This document shows positions 16,435 to 25,345 of a stretch of 64,000 nt of DNA, one piece after another. Below the pieces are notes generated by a model. It made no database searches. It had not been told where the DNA came from and saw only the letters and a list, made by a program, of their open reading frames with translations. The stretch's first letter is position 1. Each line of letters begins with the position of its first letter. Source of the stretch: CAZIGK01 sp964538615 (GTDB lineage Bacteria; Pseudomonadota; Alphaproteobacteria; Rickettsiales; RI-342); assembly GCA_964538615.1 (NCBI GenBank), contig CAZIGK010000005.1, positions 1-64,000 on the forward strand. Reading direction: 5' to 3'. A program made the position numbers and the translations under genes.

Positions 16435-17681
16435 GGAATCGCAGCTCCTAGCGCATGGGCTACCTGCACTGCACTGAGTAGCCCGTCTTCATGAAAACCA
16501 TAGCGTTGCCATGCCCCGCAATACCAGACGCGGTGGGTGCCCTGAATCTCAGCGAGGCGGCCTTGCGCGGCAATGGCTGCGCTATCAAAGACCGGATGTT
16601 CAAAACGGTGCCGGTCATGCACCAGCGCGGCCTGCGGTTCCCGGCCAGGGTTCAGGGTGACCAGCATCGGTTGTCCGGTTGCCAGGGGTTGCAGGTTGTT
16701 CATCCAGTAACTCAGGCTGATGGCGGATGTATTATCTTGCTGTTGTTCGGACAGATAGACCCAACTGGCCCAGGCGTTGCGGCGTCTGGGCATGAAGCCC
16801 GTATCGCTATGTAGCACCATCTCGTTCGGCTGATAGCGAATGGCTCCCAGAATCTGCTGTTCAGCGGCGGTGGGCTCTGCCAGTATGCGTAACGCCTGAT
16901 CGCTGTGGGTGGCCAGAACCACCTGATCGTAGCTATGGGTTTCCCCCGTGCTGGTATGTAGTTCCACATGGTCGGCATGGCGTACCAGACGTTGTACTCC
17001 GCAGCCTGTGCGAATGTTCTGCACAAATGGCTGGCTCAGGCGTTGGATATATTCCCGGCTGCCCCCCTGCACCGTGTACCATTGCGGCTGGTCATTCAGT
17101 GTTAACAGCCCGTGGTTGGCAAAAAACCGAATAAAGGTTTGTGCGGGAAAATCCCCCATTCCGTTGACTGGCGTACTCCAGATGGCTGCGCCCATGGCCA
17201 GCAAATAATAATCCCTAAACCAGTGTCCCATGCCCAATTGTTGCAGGCAGGCTTCCATGGTCAGGGGGGTGTCTTGTTCCAGTAACGCGGGAGCTTTGGC
17301 GTTGAAGCGCAGAATATCCCGCACCATGCCCAGAAAGGCCGGAGAACAGATATTGCGCCGTTGCGCAAACAGGCTGTTCAGCCGTTGCGTGCTATATTCC
17401 AGCCAGCCATTGGCAATGCTGACACCGAACGACATATCACTGGGTGCCACGGGCACCTGCAAATGACGGAATAACCCCGTCAACAGTGGGTAATTGCGGT
17501 GATTGAATACGATAAACCCGGTATCCACGGGAATGTCACCGTCCGGGGTTGGTACTGTGACCGTTCGGCTATGACCACCCAGCGTCGGGTTTTGTTCATA
17601 GAGGGTAATGTCGTGCTGTGGGTGCAGCAGGTAGGCGGCTCCAAGGCCGGAGATACCACTGCCAATAATCGCGATACGCAT
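16425..17681 (-). CDS. FAD-dependent oxidoreductase (amine-oxidase fold)
   Basis: A 418-residue flavoprotein with the FAD Rossmann motif GSGISGLGAAYLL starting at residue 7, an acidic strand end (LYEQNPTLGGHS), and a C-terminal FAD-binding segment (WYCGAWQRYGFHEDGLLSA). It belongs to the NAD/FAD-binding group found beside DUF1365 and Cfa. Homologues in photosynthetic alphaproteobacteria are implicated in furan fatty acid formation under singlet-oxygen stress, possibly as an acyl desaturase; transfer of that role is inference. It is the first gene of the minus-strand operon, so the promoter should lie in 17682-17807. Confidence 0.9.
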   Translation of the reverse strand: MRIAIIGSGISGLGAAYLLHPQHDITLYEQNPTLGGHSRTVTVPTPDGDIPVDTGFIVFNHRNYPLLTGLFRHLQVPVAPSDMSFGVSIANGWLEYSTQRLNSLFAQRRNICSPAFLGMVRDILRFNAKAPALLEQDTPLTMEACLQQLGMGHWFRDYYLLAMGAAIWSTPVNGMGDFPAQTFIRFFANHGLLTLNDQPQWYTVQGGSREYIQRLSQPFVQNIRTGCGVQRLVRHADHVELHTSTGETHSYDQVVLATHSDQALRILAEPTAAEQQILGAIRYQPNEMVLHSDTGFMPRRRNAWASWVYLSEQQQDNTSAISLSYWMNNLQPLATGQPMLVTLNPGREPQAALVHDRHRFEHPVFDSAAIAAQGRLAEIQGTHRVWYCGAWQRYGFHEDGLLSAVQVAHALGAAIPWN

Positions 17682-17807
17682 GCGTGTTCCCTGTGGTTAG
17701 GCAGATGACGATGGTGGATGCTGTGAGAGTCGGTTTTCTTCCTGAAGGAAGGCCTATGCTCCTACCATACCTGAGGGTCTTTTGCCAGCAGGTGGCGGGC
17801 GGGTGGA

Positions 17808-19232
17808 TTATTGGTAATGTGGAAACACAAGGATGACCCGCAACCCTGGCTGATTGTCCTCCAGCAGGATTTTGGCCTGATGCCTTTCCGCAATGGCGCG
17901 CACCAGACTCAGACCCAGCCCGCAGCCGGGGGTGTTGCGGCTGCTGTCCAGCCGGTAGAACCGCTCAAAGACGTTCTCTCGCTCGGCTTCGGGAATCCCT
18001 GCGCCTTCATCCGACACCACCAGACGCACCTGCCCTTGTAGGCGATGTACCCCCAGCCGGATATGGCTATGCGGCGGGGAAAATTTCAGGGCATTATCCA
18101 GCAGATTGCTGAGTAACTGAAACAGCAGGTTTTTGTCCCCCAGGACGGAAAGTGGGGCGTGGGCAGCAACCTCGGTGGTGAGGTGCATATGCCGTTCTTC
18201 TGCCAGTGGTTCATATAATTCCTGCACATCCTGCACCAGTTCCGTCAGCGATATGGGCTGCAAAGCCTGCTGGTGGCGTCCCTGCTCTAGCGCGCTGATG
18301 CGCAATAAGGCCTGAAATGTGGCCAGCAGATGATCTGCCTCTGCCAACAGCAGCCGCGCTTCTTCTGCGGTGAGGGGGGTGCTGGTTGCCGCTTCCAGAT
18401 GGTTGCGCAGGCGGGTGAGCGGTGTGCGCAGATCATGCGCGATATTATTCGCTACATGCCGCACCCCCTGCATTAACTGCTCTATGCGATGCAACATGGC
18501 GTTTAGCACCTGTGCCAGATCGCTCAAATCATCCCAGCGGGTGTCCATCTCGATACGGCGGGAAAGATCGCCGGTCAGAATAATTTGCTGTGCGGTGGCG
18601 GCAATACGGTTGATGCGGTTGACCACGTAACGGCTGAGGAAAAAGCTGGTGACGACCACCAGCAGCATAAAAAAGACCATCAGGGCGGAAAACAGCTTTA
18701 ACCGCTCATAGCTTTGCACAATATCGTCAATATCCCGTGCCACCAGCAAGCGTGATCCATCCGCAAATGTATGGATTTTAGCGGCCACTTGCCGGGTATG
18801 TCCCATGCGCTGTACCGGATAGCGTAAAATCCCCTCCCGCAGACGATCCGGCGTGGTGGGAATGGCTTCTTTGCGCCCGGCCAGCAAGTGACCCTGTAGG
18901 TTCTGGTAGGCGTAGAGGGTGGGGTTATCCGGTGTTTGCTGTTCTTGCAGTTGTTGAATAAACGCCGCCTGCGGCTGGCCATGGGCGAGGGTCAGCAAAT
19001 GGCGCATTTCGCTGTCAATGGCGGCTTCTGTTTCCCGGATAAAGTTGGTGCGGCTAAAATCGTACAGCAAATAGCCCAGCAGCAATGCTGCCAGCCCCAG
19101 CAACAGGGTAAACAGCAGTGCCATGGTGAAGCTGGAACTTTGCCAATAACGGCGCACAGCAACCGCCGGAGCCGCAAGGCTGAAGCCTGCGGCAGAAGAG
19201 GCGGGTTGTGACGGCAGAGGGGGCGTGACCAT
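17808..19232 (-). CDS. Sensor histidine kinase (OmpR-partner type)
   Basis: Inner-membrane kinase of 474 residues. Two transmembrane segments (about 37-57 and 180-200) flank a periplasmic sensor region of about 120 residues. A HAMP domain, the HisKA box with phospho-acceptor His266 (NIAHDLRTPL) and an HATPase_c domain (N box LLDNALKFSP, G boxes DEGAGIP and GCGLGLSLV) follow. Seven bases separate it from the response regulator upstream. The signal is not evident. It sits between the fatty-acid operon and cydAB, either of which could be its target. Confidence 0.94.
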   Translation of the reverse strand: MVTPPLPSQPASSAAGFSLAAPAVAVRRYWQSSSFTMALLFTLLLGLAALLLGYLLYDFSRTNFIRETEAAIDSEMRHLLTLAHGQPQAAFIQQLQEQQTPDNPTLYAYQNLQGHLLAGRKEAIPTTPDRLREGILRYPVQRMGHTRQVAAKIHTFADGSRLLVARDIDDIVQSYERLKLFSALMVFFMLLVVVTSFFLSRYVVNRINRIAATAQQIILTGDLSRRIEMDTRWDDLSDLAQVLNAMLHRIEQLMQGVRHVANNIAHDLRTPLTRLRNHLEAATSTPLTAEEARLLLAEADHLLATFQALLRISALEQGRHQQALQPISLTELVQDVQELYEPLAEERHMHLTTEVAAHAPLSVLGDKNLLFQLLSNLLDNALKFSPPHSHIRLGVHRLQGQVRLVVSDEGAGIPEAERENVFERFYRLDSSRNTPGCGLGLSLVRAIAERHQAKILLEDNQPGLRVILVFPHYQ

Positions 19233-19238
19233 CGGGCG

Positions 19239-19913
19239 CTATTCAATCAGATAGCCAGCACCACGAATGGTCTGAATGAAGCGGGAATCCTTATCCCCCA
19301 TCTTTTTGCGCAAACGGCTGATATGCACATCAATCACGTTGGTTTGCGGGTCGAAATGATAGTCCCATACGGCTTCCAGCAACATGGTGCGGGTGACCAC
19401 CTGCCCTTTGTGGCGCATCAGATATTCCAGCAAGGTGAACTCCCGTGTTTGCAGTGGAATCACCTGTCCCGCACGGGTGACCTTGCGGGAGAGTAAATCC
19501 ACCTGCACATCCGCGGCGGTAAGGGTGGTGAGCTGGCCAGAAGCCGCGCCTTCCTGCTGACGCCGCCCCAGCACTTCAATACGCGCCAGCAACTCCGCAA
19601 AGGCGAAGGGTTTTACCAGATAATCATCCCCTCCGGCGCGCAACCCTTGCACCCGGTCATCCACATCACTTAAGGCACTCAGAATCAGCACGGGTGTCTG
19701 GTTTTCTGCACCGCGCAAGGTTTTCAGCAGGGTCAGGCCATCCAGCGCCGGTAACATTCGATCCAGAATCAGGGCATCATAGCTGTGGGTGGTGGCCATA
19801 AACAGCCCTTCTTTGCCATCCGCCGCTGTATCCACCGTATGGCCGGACTGTTGCAGCCCCTTCACCACATAGGCGCGCACATTGGCGTCATCTTCAATGA
19901 CCAGCAGTTTCAT
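19239..19913 (-). CDS. OmpR-family response regulator
   Basis: From ATG 19913 the protein has 224 residues. A receiver domain starts MKLLVIEDDA, with the phospho-acceptor Asp51 in ALILDRMLPALDG and the conserved lysine in DDYLVKPF. A winged-helix DNA-binding domain of the Trans_reg_C type follows (TREFTLLEYLMRHKGQVV, ending IQTIRGAGYLIE). It is the partner of the downstream kinase. An in-frame extension to 19958 adds 15 residues without family similarity and is not used. Confidence 0.95.
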   Translation of the reverse strand: MKLLVIEDDANVRAYVVKGLQQSGHTVDTAADGKEGLFMATTHSYDALILDRMLPALDGLTLLKTLRGAENQTPVLILSALSDVDDRVQGLRAGGDDYLVKPFAFAELLARIEVLGRRQQEGAASGQLTTLTAADVQVDLLSRKVTRAGQVIPLQTREFTLLEYLMRHKGQVVTRTMLLEAVWDYHFDPQTNVIDVHISRLRKKMGDKDSRFIQTIRGAGYLIE

Positions 19914-19980
19914 GGCGGGTGTATCCTCGGAAAGTGTGGAGGCAAGCAATACACGCACTATACCGGATTTACAGGGCTTG

Positions 19981-20094
19981 TCACCCCATGCTGCGAATGA
20001 GCCAGCGCAGCGGCAGGGTCAGCAGGTAGGCCGCCAGTAACCCGGCACACCACAGACCGATAAACCACAGCCATTGCTTCTGTTTGCTCTGCAT
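19981..20094 (-). CDS. DUF2474-like small membrane protein of the cytochrome bd operon
   Basis: A 37-residue frame with one hydrophobic helix (WLWFIGLWCAGLLAAYLL) and a basic tail (RWLIRSMG). It starts at ATG 20094 behind a strong GGAGGTG ribosome-binding site. Size, composition and position 111 bases after cydB match the DUF2474 proteins found downstream of CIO-type cydAB. By analogy with CydX it may stabilise the oxidase. Confidence 0.75.
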   Translation of the reverse strand: MQSKQKQWLWFIGLWCAGLLAAYLLTLPLRWLIRSMG

Positions 20095-20205
20095 GTTTCA
20101 CCTCCATGTGATGGTCTGTGGCACAAAACGGATGGCAGCGAAGGCCGGGCACCATCACTCTTTTGCATGGCATGGATGGCACTATCTGCGAAAGGGTGGT
20201 TGGGG

Positions 20206-21231
20206 CTAGTACATGGGCTGATGGCTCGCCTTCCCCCGAAATACGTAATAGCTGTAGCCGGTGTAGGCCAGAATTAAGGGTAATAACGGCACCACTCCGA
20301 CCAGCATCAGGCTAAGGCTTGGCCCTGCGGCGGCTGATTGCCATATCGTGGCGTGGTATGGCACCATCCATGGGAACAGGCTGATGCCCAGCCCTATGAA
20401 GCCTAAAAAGAACAGCCCGATGGTTAGAAAAAATGGACGATACTCCCGCGTAGGGTGATGCAAATCCCGCCAGAGCATGACAAAGCAGGCCACCGTGAGT
20501 AAAGGAATGGGCAATAGTGCGTAAAAGCCGGGAAGGGTAAACCAGCGTTGCATAATATGTGCATGGAGCAGCGGGGTAGCCGCACTGACCAGCAGCATGA
20601 ACAGTGCCACGGCTCCCAGCAGGTAGCGTGCCCAGCGTTGCGCCCATTGCCGGGTCACGTCTTCTGTTTTCATGATGAGCCAGCAGGTTCCCAGCAGCGC
20701 ATAGCCCGCTACCAGTGCCATGCCGCACAACAGGCTGAAACCGGTTGCCCAGTCCAGCGGGTCGCCCGTAAAATTGCGGTCTGTTGCCTCCACTCCCTGT
20801 ACAAACGCACCCAATACCATGCCCTGACAAAAACTGGCTCCCAGTGAGCCGATATGAAACGTGACATCCCACAAGCGGCGGGAAGCGCCTTCTGCCTTGA
20901 AGCGGAACTCGAACGCCACACCCCGTAAAATTAACCCCAGCAGCATGAGAATAAGGGGCATGTAAAACGCTGGCAGCAAAATACTATAGGCCAGCGGAAA
21001 CGCTGCGAATAATCCACCACCGCCCAGTACCAGCCAGGTTTCGTTGCCATCCCAGAACGGGGCAATGCTGTTCATCATACGGTCACGGCACCTGTCGGAT
21101 GGCGCGAAGGGAAAGAGAATCCCCAGACCGAGGTCAAAACCATCCAGCAACACATAGAGAAAAACGGCAGTGGCTATCAGCAAGCCCCAAATCAACGGTA
21201 AATCCAACTGTTGGGAAAAATCGAACATCAT
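20206..21231 (-). CDS. cydB: Cytochrome bd-type quinol oxidase, subunit II
   Basis: Membrane partner of CydA with about eight or nine transmembrane helices in 341 residues. The family signature DGFDLGLGILFPF lies near residues 30-42, and GNETWLV follows. The start (ATG 21231 or 21228) overlaps the cydA stop by four bases at most, so the subunits are translationally coupled. Confidence 0.95.
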   Translation of the reverse strand: MMFDFSQQLDLPLIWGLLIATAVFLYVLLDGFDLGLGILFPFAPSDRCRDRMMNSIAPFWDGNETWLVLGGGGLFAAFPLAYSILLPAFYMPLILMLLGLILRGVAFEFRFKAEGASRRLWDVTFHIGSLGASFCQGMVLGAFVQGVEATDRNFTGDPLDWATGFSLLCGMALVAGYALLGTCWLIMKTEDVTRQWAQRWARYLLGAVALFMLLVSAATPLLHAHIMQRWFTLPGFYALLPIPLLTVACFVMLWRDLHHPTREYRPFFLTIGLFFLGFIGLGISLFPWMVPYHATIWQSAAAGPSLSLMLVGVVPLLPLILAYTGYSYYVFRGKASHQPMY

Positions 21232-22649
21232 GCATCTCCCGGTTTTGTCGCGGCCTGCGTGACCGATGCTTCGCGGCTGTAGGCGTAATAGGATAGATCG
21301 GTGTCCTTTGCGGCGGGAATGCCCTTGCCAATCAACCGCAGAATATAATAGCTACCCGCGCCAAAAAGGAGGGTGTAGATGACCACAAACGCCAGTAGAG
21401 ACGCCAATACCTGCGGTGTGACAATGGCGGGTGTCACCGATTCACCCACGCGGAGCAGGCCATAGACCGTGTAAGGCTGGCGGCCTATTTCCGTGACAAA
21501 CCACCCTGCCAGCAACGCCAGAAAGCCACTGGGCATCATCAGCATCCAGAACCCCTGTAGCGCCCGACAGGTAAACAGCCGCCGACGGGCATATTGCATG
21601 GCACTGAGCCATCCCAGTAGAATCATCAGTGTTCCCATGCCCACCATCAGCCGGAAACACCAGAAGACCCACGCGACGGGGGGGCGTTCATCTCTCGGCC
21701 AGGAGGTCAGGCCTTTAATTTCTCCCTGCATATCGTGGGTCAGAATCAGGCTGGCGAGATTGGGAATCTCCAGACTATAGAGCGTGTCTTCTTTGTCTTC
21801 GTCCGGCCAGCCGAACAGACGCAGGCCTGCCCCTTTTTCATTGTGCCAGATACCTTCCATGGCCGCAATTTTTGCTGGTTGATGCTGTAGCGTATTCAGC
21901 CCGTGCGCATCCCCAATGAAAAGCTGTAAGGGCGCAACTACGGCCAGCATCAGGGTCGCCATACCGAGCATAATCCGCGCTTGTCCCGTATGTCGCTGCC
22001 GCCAGAGATAAAACGCTCCCACGCCTCCTACCACGCAGGCGGTGGTCAGGTAGGCTGCGGTCACCATATGGGCGAAACGGTAGGGAAAAGACGGGTTGAA
22101 AATAATGGCCAGCCAATCGGTGGGGAAAAATCGTCCGTCCTCTCCTATCACATAGCCTTGCGGGGTGTGCATCCAGCTATTAGCGGCCAGAATCCAGAAC
22201 GCGGAAATAAGGGTGCCCACCGCCACAATGCAGGTTGCGACCATATGCATTCGGGCACTGACCCTGCCCCAGCCAAACAGCATAATCCCCAGAAACGAGG
22301 CCTCCAGAAAGAAGGCTGTTAGCACTTCAAATCCCAGCAATGGCCCCAGGACATTGGCCGTTTTATCCGAAAAAAGAGACCAGTTTGTACCAAATTGGTA
22401 CGACATTACCACGCCGGAAACTACACCCATGCCAAAAGCAACGGCAAATATTTTCACCCAAAATCGGTATATATCCCGATAAAGGTGATTGCCGGTTGCC
22501 AGCCAACGCCATTCCACTACCGCCAGAAAGCTGGCCAGCCCGATGGTGAAAGCCGGGAAAACAATATGAAAACTGACGGTAAAAGCGAACTGAATGCGTG
22601 CCAGCAGCAATGGGGTGATGGCGGAAGGGAGTGATAATAGTTCTGGCAT
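21228..22649 (-). CDS. cydA: Cytochrome bd-type quinol oxidase, subunit I (CIO-like)
   Basis: Reduces O2 to water with quinol electrons without pumping protons. The 473 residues begin with LLARIQFAFTVSFHIVFP, where His28 is the expected high-spin haem ligand. The low-spin haem ligands fit a FAHMVTAAY histidine and a methionine in FRLMVGMGT. The quinol-binding loop is short and ends in GRQPYTVYG, typical of cyanide-insensitive (CIO) oxidases. Bd oxidases are known for resistance to cyanide, sulfide and nitric oxide. It is divergent from the ArsR/BigR-like gene. Confidence 0.96.
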   Translation of the reverse strand: MPELLSLPSAITPLLLARIQFAFTVSFHIVFPAFTIGLASFLAVVEWRWLATGNHLYRDIYRFWVKIFAVAFGMGVVSGVVMSYQFGTNWSLFSDKTANVLGPLLGFEVLTAFFLEASFLGIMLFGWGRVSARMHMVATCIVAVGTLISAFWILAANSWMHTPQGYVIGEDGRFFPTDWLAIIFNPSFPYRFAHMVTAAYLTTACVVGGVGAFYLWRQRHTGQARIMLGMATLMLAVVAPLQLFIGDAHGLNTLQHQPAKIAAMEGIWHNEKGAGLRLFGWPDEDKEDTLYSLEIPNLASLILTHDMQGEIKGLTSWPRDERPPVAWVFWCFRLMVGMGTLMILLGWLSAMQYARRRLFTCRALQGFWMLMMPSGFLALLAGWFVTEIGRQPYTVYGLLRVGESVTPAIVTPQVLASLLAFVVIYTLLFGAGSYYILRLIGKGIPAAKDTDLSYYAYSREASVTQAATKPGDA

Positions 22650-22681
22650 AGGGGCAATCTCTGGCAGTCAGTTGACTCTAC

Positions 22682-22792
22682 ATGCATGGTGGCAGGGTAG
22701 GGCATCATGGCGTAAATGCATCTAAATTATGCATGCGTTAAGGCTTCTGTGATGTCATAACAAGAGGGTGGAGATGCATGCATATGATGCAT
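22682..22792. promoter_or_regulatory. Cluster of six ATGCAT palindromes
   Basis: ATGCAT occurs at 22682, 22716, 22729, 22774, 22778 and 22787. Two pairs are arranged as ATGCAT-N7-ATGCAT (22716-22734) and as overlapping copies (22774-22783). One copy would be expected per about 4 kb by chance. The array lies between cydA and its divergent regulator and looks like an operator region. The binding protein is unknown. Confidence 0.55.
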
Positions 22793-22851
22793 GAAGGATG
22801 CTTCCATTACGCTGCATCATCACCTGCATAGCAAAAGTCTCTGCAAATTGC

Positions 22852-22876
22852 ATTAGAATAACCTAATTTATTATTC
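22852..22876. promoter_or_regulatory. Candidate operator of the ArsR/BigR-like regulator
   Basis: Two overlapping AT-rich inverted repeats: ATTAG-N6-CTAAT (22852-22867) and GAATAA-N9-TTATTC (22856-22876). They lie 31-55 bases ahead of the regulator's ATG, where an autoregulatory ArsR-family dimer would be expected to bind. Assignment is by position and symmetry. Confidence 0.55.
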
Positions 22877-22906
22877 CTTACCCCAAACGATAACCCGGAG
22901 TGGACG

Positions 22907-23206
22907 ATGCAGATTGAAGCGATGGAACAAAGCGCAGCCGAAGCGGAAGCCATGCTGAAACTGTTAGCAAACCGCATGCGCTTGATGATTCTGTGTCAAT
23001 TGGTGGGAGGTGAGAAAAACGTCAGCCAATTAGTGGAAGCGGTGGGTTTGTCTCAATCGGCGCTGTCACAACATTTGGCCAAAATGCGGGAGGCTGAACT
23101 GGTAACGGTTGAGCGTCAGGGCAAACATATGATCTACCGTTTGTCCAACCCCCATGCAGAAGCCATTTTGCAAACGCTCTATGGGCTGTATTGCCGCGTT
23201 GAATAG
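22907..23206 (+). CDS. ArsR-family regulator of the BigR/SqrR (persulfide-sensor) type
   Basis: A 99-residue winged-helix repressor. The recognition helix is in LVEAVGLSQSALSQHLAKM and the wing in VTVERQGKHMIYRLS. Only two cysteines are present, Cys30 (in LMILCQL) and Cys96 (in LYGLYC), separated by 66 residues. This matches the cysteine pair that forms a polysulfide bridge in SqrR/BigR sensors, while the metal ligands of ArsR/SmtB are not seen. It is divergent from cydAB, so it may tune the bd oxidase to sulfide or redox stress. The start at 22907 follows CGGAG. Confidence 0.85.
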   Translation: MQIEAMEQSAAEAEAMLKLLANRMRLMILCQLVGGEKNVSQLVEAVGLSQSALSQHLAKMREAELVTVERQGKHMIYRLSNPHAEAILQTLYGLYCRVE

Positions 23207-23237
23207 GCCGCTTCCGTAACCTTCTGTTGTTCCATTC

Positions 23238-25094
23238 TTAGGCTTGCGGGTCTTGGGAATCTTCCGTCTGTTGCAACACATGCAAAAACTGCTCCCAGTT
23301 TTCCGCACTGACATCCTGTAGCATGGTACGCTGCTGCGCGTTCTGCGCGGATTGCTGTAACAGGTGGCGTATATCCACCTCTAACCGCTGCCAGAGCAAT
23401 AGGGCTTGCGCGGGGTCTGCGTTCGGACGCAGGGCGGATTCCACTTGCAGGGCTTTATCCTGTAGCAATTGCTGCGCCAGAGCCTGCTGTCCCCGCTGAC
23501 GAAGGAAAGGTTGCAAAGCGTGGGGAGTCAGTTCGGGTAATTCAATGGGAGCGAGAAGCAGGATATCCCGTAGTGCTGCGTAATCTGTACGGGTGAAGGG
23601 GGCTTGTTCTAGTGTGTTTTCCACTTGTTGCTGTTCCAGCAGGTGCGGATGGATGAGCAACGTGGCCAGCAGAAGTTTTTCCCACATTTGACCGGAAGGT
23701 TCCTGTAGGCGCCGTGACGGGGATGGGCGCATGCCGCTGTAGCTGCTGTTGCCGAAGCCGGAGCCGGATTTACCAAACCCCGGTTTAGAATAACCGGCAG
23801 AAGTATGATGGTGGCGTAGCCCAAAACGGCATTGCTGGCGAAAATAATCCTTGAAGAAGCTTTTCACATCCGGGTGGGTAATGCGCTCGGCCTGTGCGTC
23901 CAGCGCGGCGGCGAGGGCGGCTTTTTGTTCCGGGCTGGCGGTTTCACCAGGGGCATGGCGTTGGCGATATTGCTCCCACAGCAATTGGGAGAGCGGGCGT
24001 GACTGGCGCAATAAGCCTTCCAGCGCGGTTTTGCCACCCGTTTTCACCAATGTATCCGGATCTTCTCCCTGTGGCAGCAGCACAACATTTAACCCAATGC
24101 CGGGTTGTAGCAGGGGTAGAGCTACTTCGCAGGCGCGCTCCATCGCACGCAGGCCGGCGGCGTCACCATCCAGACAGAGGGTGGGTGTGGGTAGCACCTG
24201 CCAGCATTGTTTCAGATGGCTTTCCCCCAGAGCAGTACCCAGTGGCGCCACCACATGGGCGATGCCAGCCTGATGCAGGGCGATCACATCCATATACCCT
24301 TCCACCAGCAGAAGTTGCTGCTGCTGGTAGGCGGCGTTACGCGCCAGATGCCAGCCGTACAGTACATCGCTTTTATGGAAGAGGGAGGTTTCCGGCGAGT
24401 TCAGGTATTTCGGCTGACCATCGCCCAGAATGCGTCCGCCGAAGGCGATGGTGCGCCCTTTTTTATCCCAGATGGGGAACATGAGGCGTCCCCGGAAGCG
24501 GTCGTAGGACGGGCGGCCAGCTTCCGGCTGAATGAGCAGGCCTTGCTCAATGGCCATGGCCTCCGTAAAGCCTTTGCCAAGCAGGTATTGTTTCAGGCCA
24601 TCGCGTGTATCGGGCGCGAACCCCAGACCGAATTGCTCCACGGTTTGATGGCTCAGCCCCCGGCTGGATACATAGTTGCGTACCGCTGCGGCCTGGGGTG
24701 CGTGGTATTGGGCAGTGAAATAGCTGGCGGCTTCCTGCAACAGTTCATAGGCGGTTTTTTGCGCTTCGGCCTGTTGTTTAACTGCCGGGCTTAAAGGTTC
24801 TGGTTTGGGCAGGGAAATACCGCCCATGGCGGCAATGCGTTCCACCGCTTCCGGGAAGCTTAGACCTTCCATTTGTTCCAGAAAGCGAAAATGATCCCCA
24901 TGTGCGCCACAGCCGAAGCAATGGTAATATTCTTTCTCGTCTTTAATATGAAAGGAGGGGGTTTTTTCCTTATGAAAGGGGCAGCAGGCCTTAATATCCT
25001 TACCACGGCGTTGCAGCGGCACATAGTGACCGATGAGCTGCGATAGCGGCACCGATTCTTTCAGGCGTTGCAAAAGGGCAGGTGAAAAGCGCAT
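23238..25094 (-). CDS. dnaG: DNA primase
   Basis: Synthesises RNA primers at the replication fork. From ATG 25094 the protein has 618 residues. The CHC2 zinc finger is seen at Cys38, His41, Cys59 and Cys62. A TOPRIM domain follows (LLVEGYMDVIALHQAG, then LDGDAAGLRA). The C-terminal region is helical and glutamine-rich with a glycine/serine-rich linker at about 455-480, and would carry the helicase-interacting part. A 95-residue upstream extension of the frame has no primase similarity. carA is divergent. Confidence 0.96.
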   Translation of the reverse strand: MRFSPALLQRLKESVPLSQLIGHYVPLQRRGKDIKACCPFHKEKTPSFHIKDEKEYYHCFGCGAHGDHFRFLEQMEGLSFPEAVERIAAMGGISLPKPEPLSPAVKQQAEAQKTAYELLQEAASYFTAQYHAPQAAAVRNYVSSRGLSHQTVEQFGLGFAPDTRDGLKQYLLGKGFTEAMAIEQGLLIQPEAGRPSYDRFRGRLMFPIWDKKGRTIAFGGRILGDGQPKYLNSPETSLFHKSDVLYGWHLARNAAYQQQQLLLVEGYMDVIALHQAGIAHVVAPLGTALGESHLKQCWQVLPTPTLCLDGDAAGLRAMERACEVALPLLQPGIGLNVVLLPQGEDPDTLVKTGGKTALEGLLRQSRPLSQLLWEQYRQRHAPGETASPEQKAALAAALDAQAERITHPDVKSFFKDYFRQQCRFGLRHHHTSAGYSKPGFGKSGSGFGNSSYSGMRPSPSRRLQEPSGQMWEKLLLATLLIHPHLLEQQQVENTLEQAPFTRTDYAALRDILLLAPIELPELTPHALQPFLRQRGQQALAQQLLQDKALQVESALRPNADPAQALLLWQRLEVDIRHLLQQSAQNAQQRTMLQDVSAENWEQFLHVLQQTEDSQDPQA

Positions 25095-25244
25095 GAGAAT
25101 GAATACATGGTAACAATACAGATGATGTCTCTGGTGTTTTACGTCTGCTGGCCTGCAAATGCACGAAAAACATGTGCCATTGTCCGGGAGGATGCTCTGT
25201 TTGTAGTGTTGCTCAAAAAATGTGCAAAAGCTGCGTTTTCTGGG

Positions 25245-25273
25245 TTGACCTTTGGGCAGGCTGTGCCTATGGT
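25245..25273 (+). promoter_or_regulatory. Candidate sigma-70 promoter of carA
   Basis: TTGACC (25245-25250) and TATGGT (25268-25273) are separated by 17 bases and lie about 70 bases ahead of the carA ATG, in the dnaG-carA divergent spacer. Confidence 0.55.
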
Positions 25274-25345
25274 GCAGCCGTTTAACCGAATGTTTCCTTT
25301 TCGGTCGTTCCATACACTGCCTATTCAGGTTTACAGGAGTGCTAT

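Noticed and set aside
22388..22402. Second copy of the parDE-like palindrome (GTACCAAATTGGTAC)
   Set aside because: It lies inside the cydA coding sequence and encodes conserved residues; similarity to the operator is probably chance.
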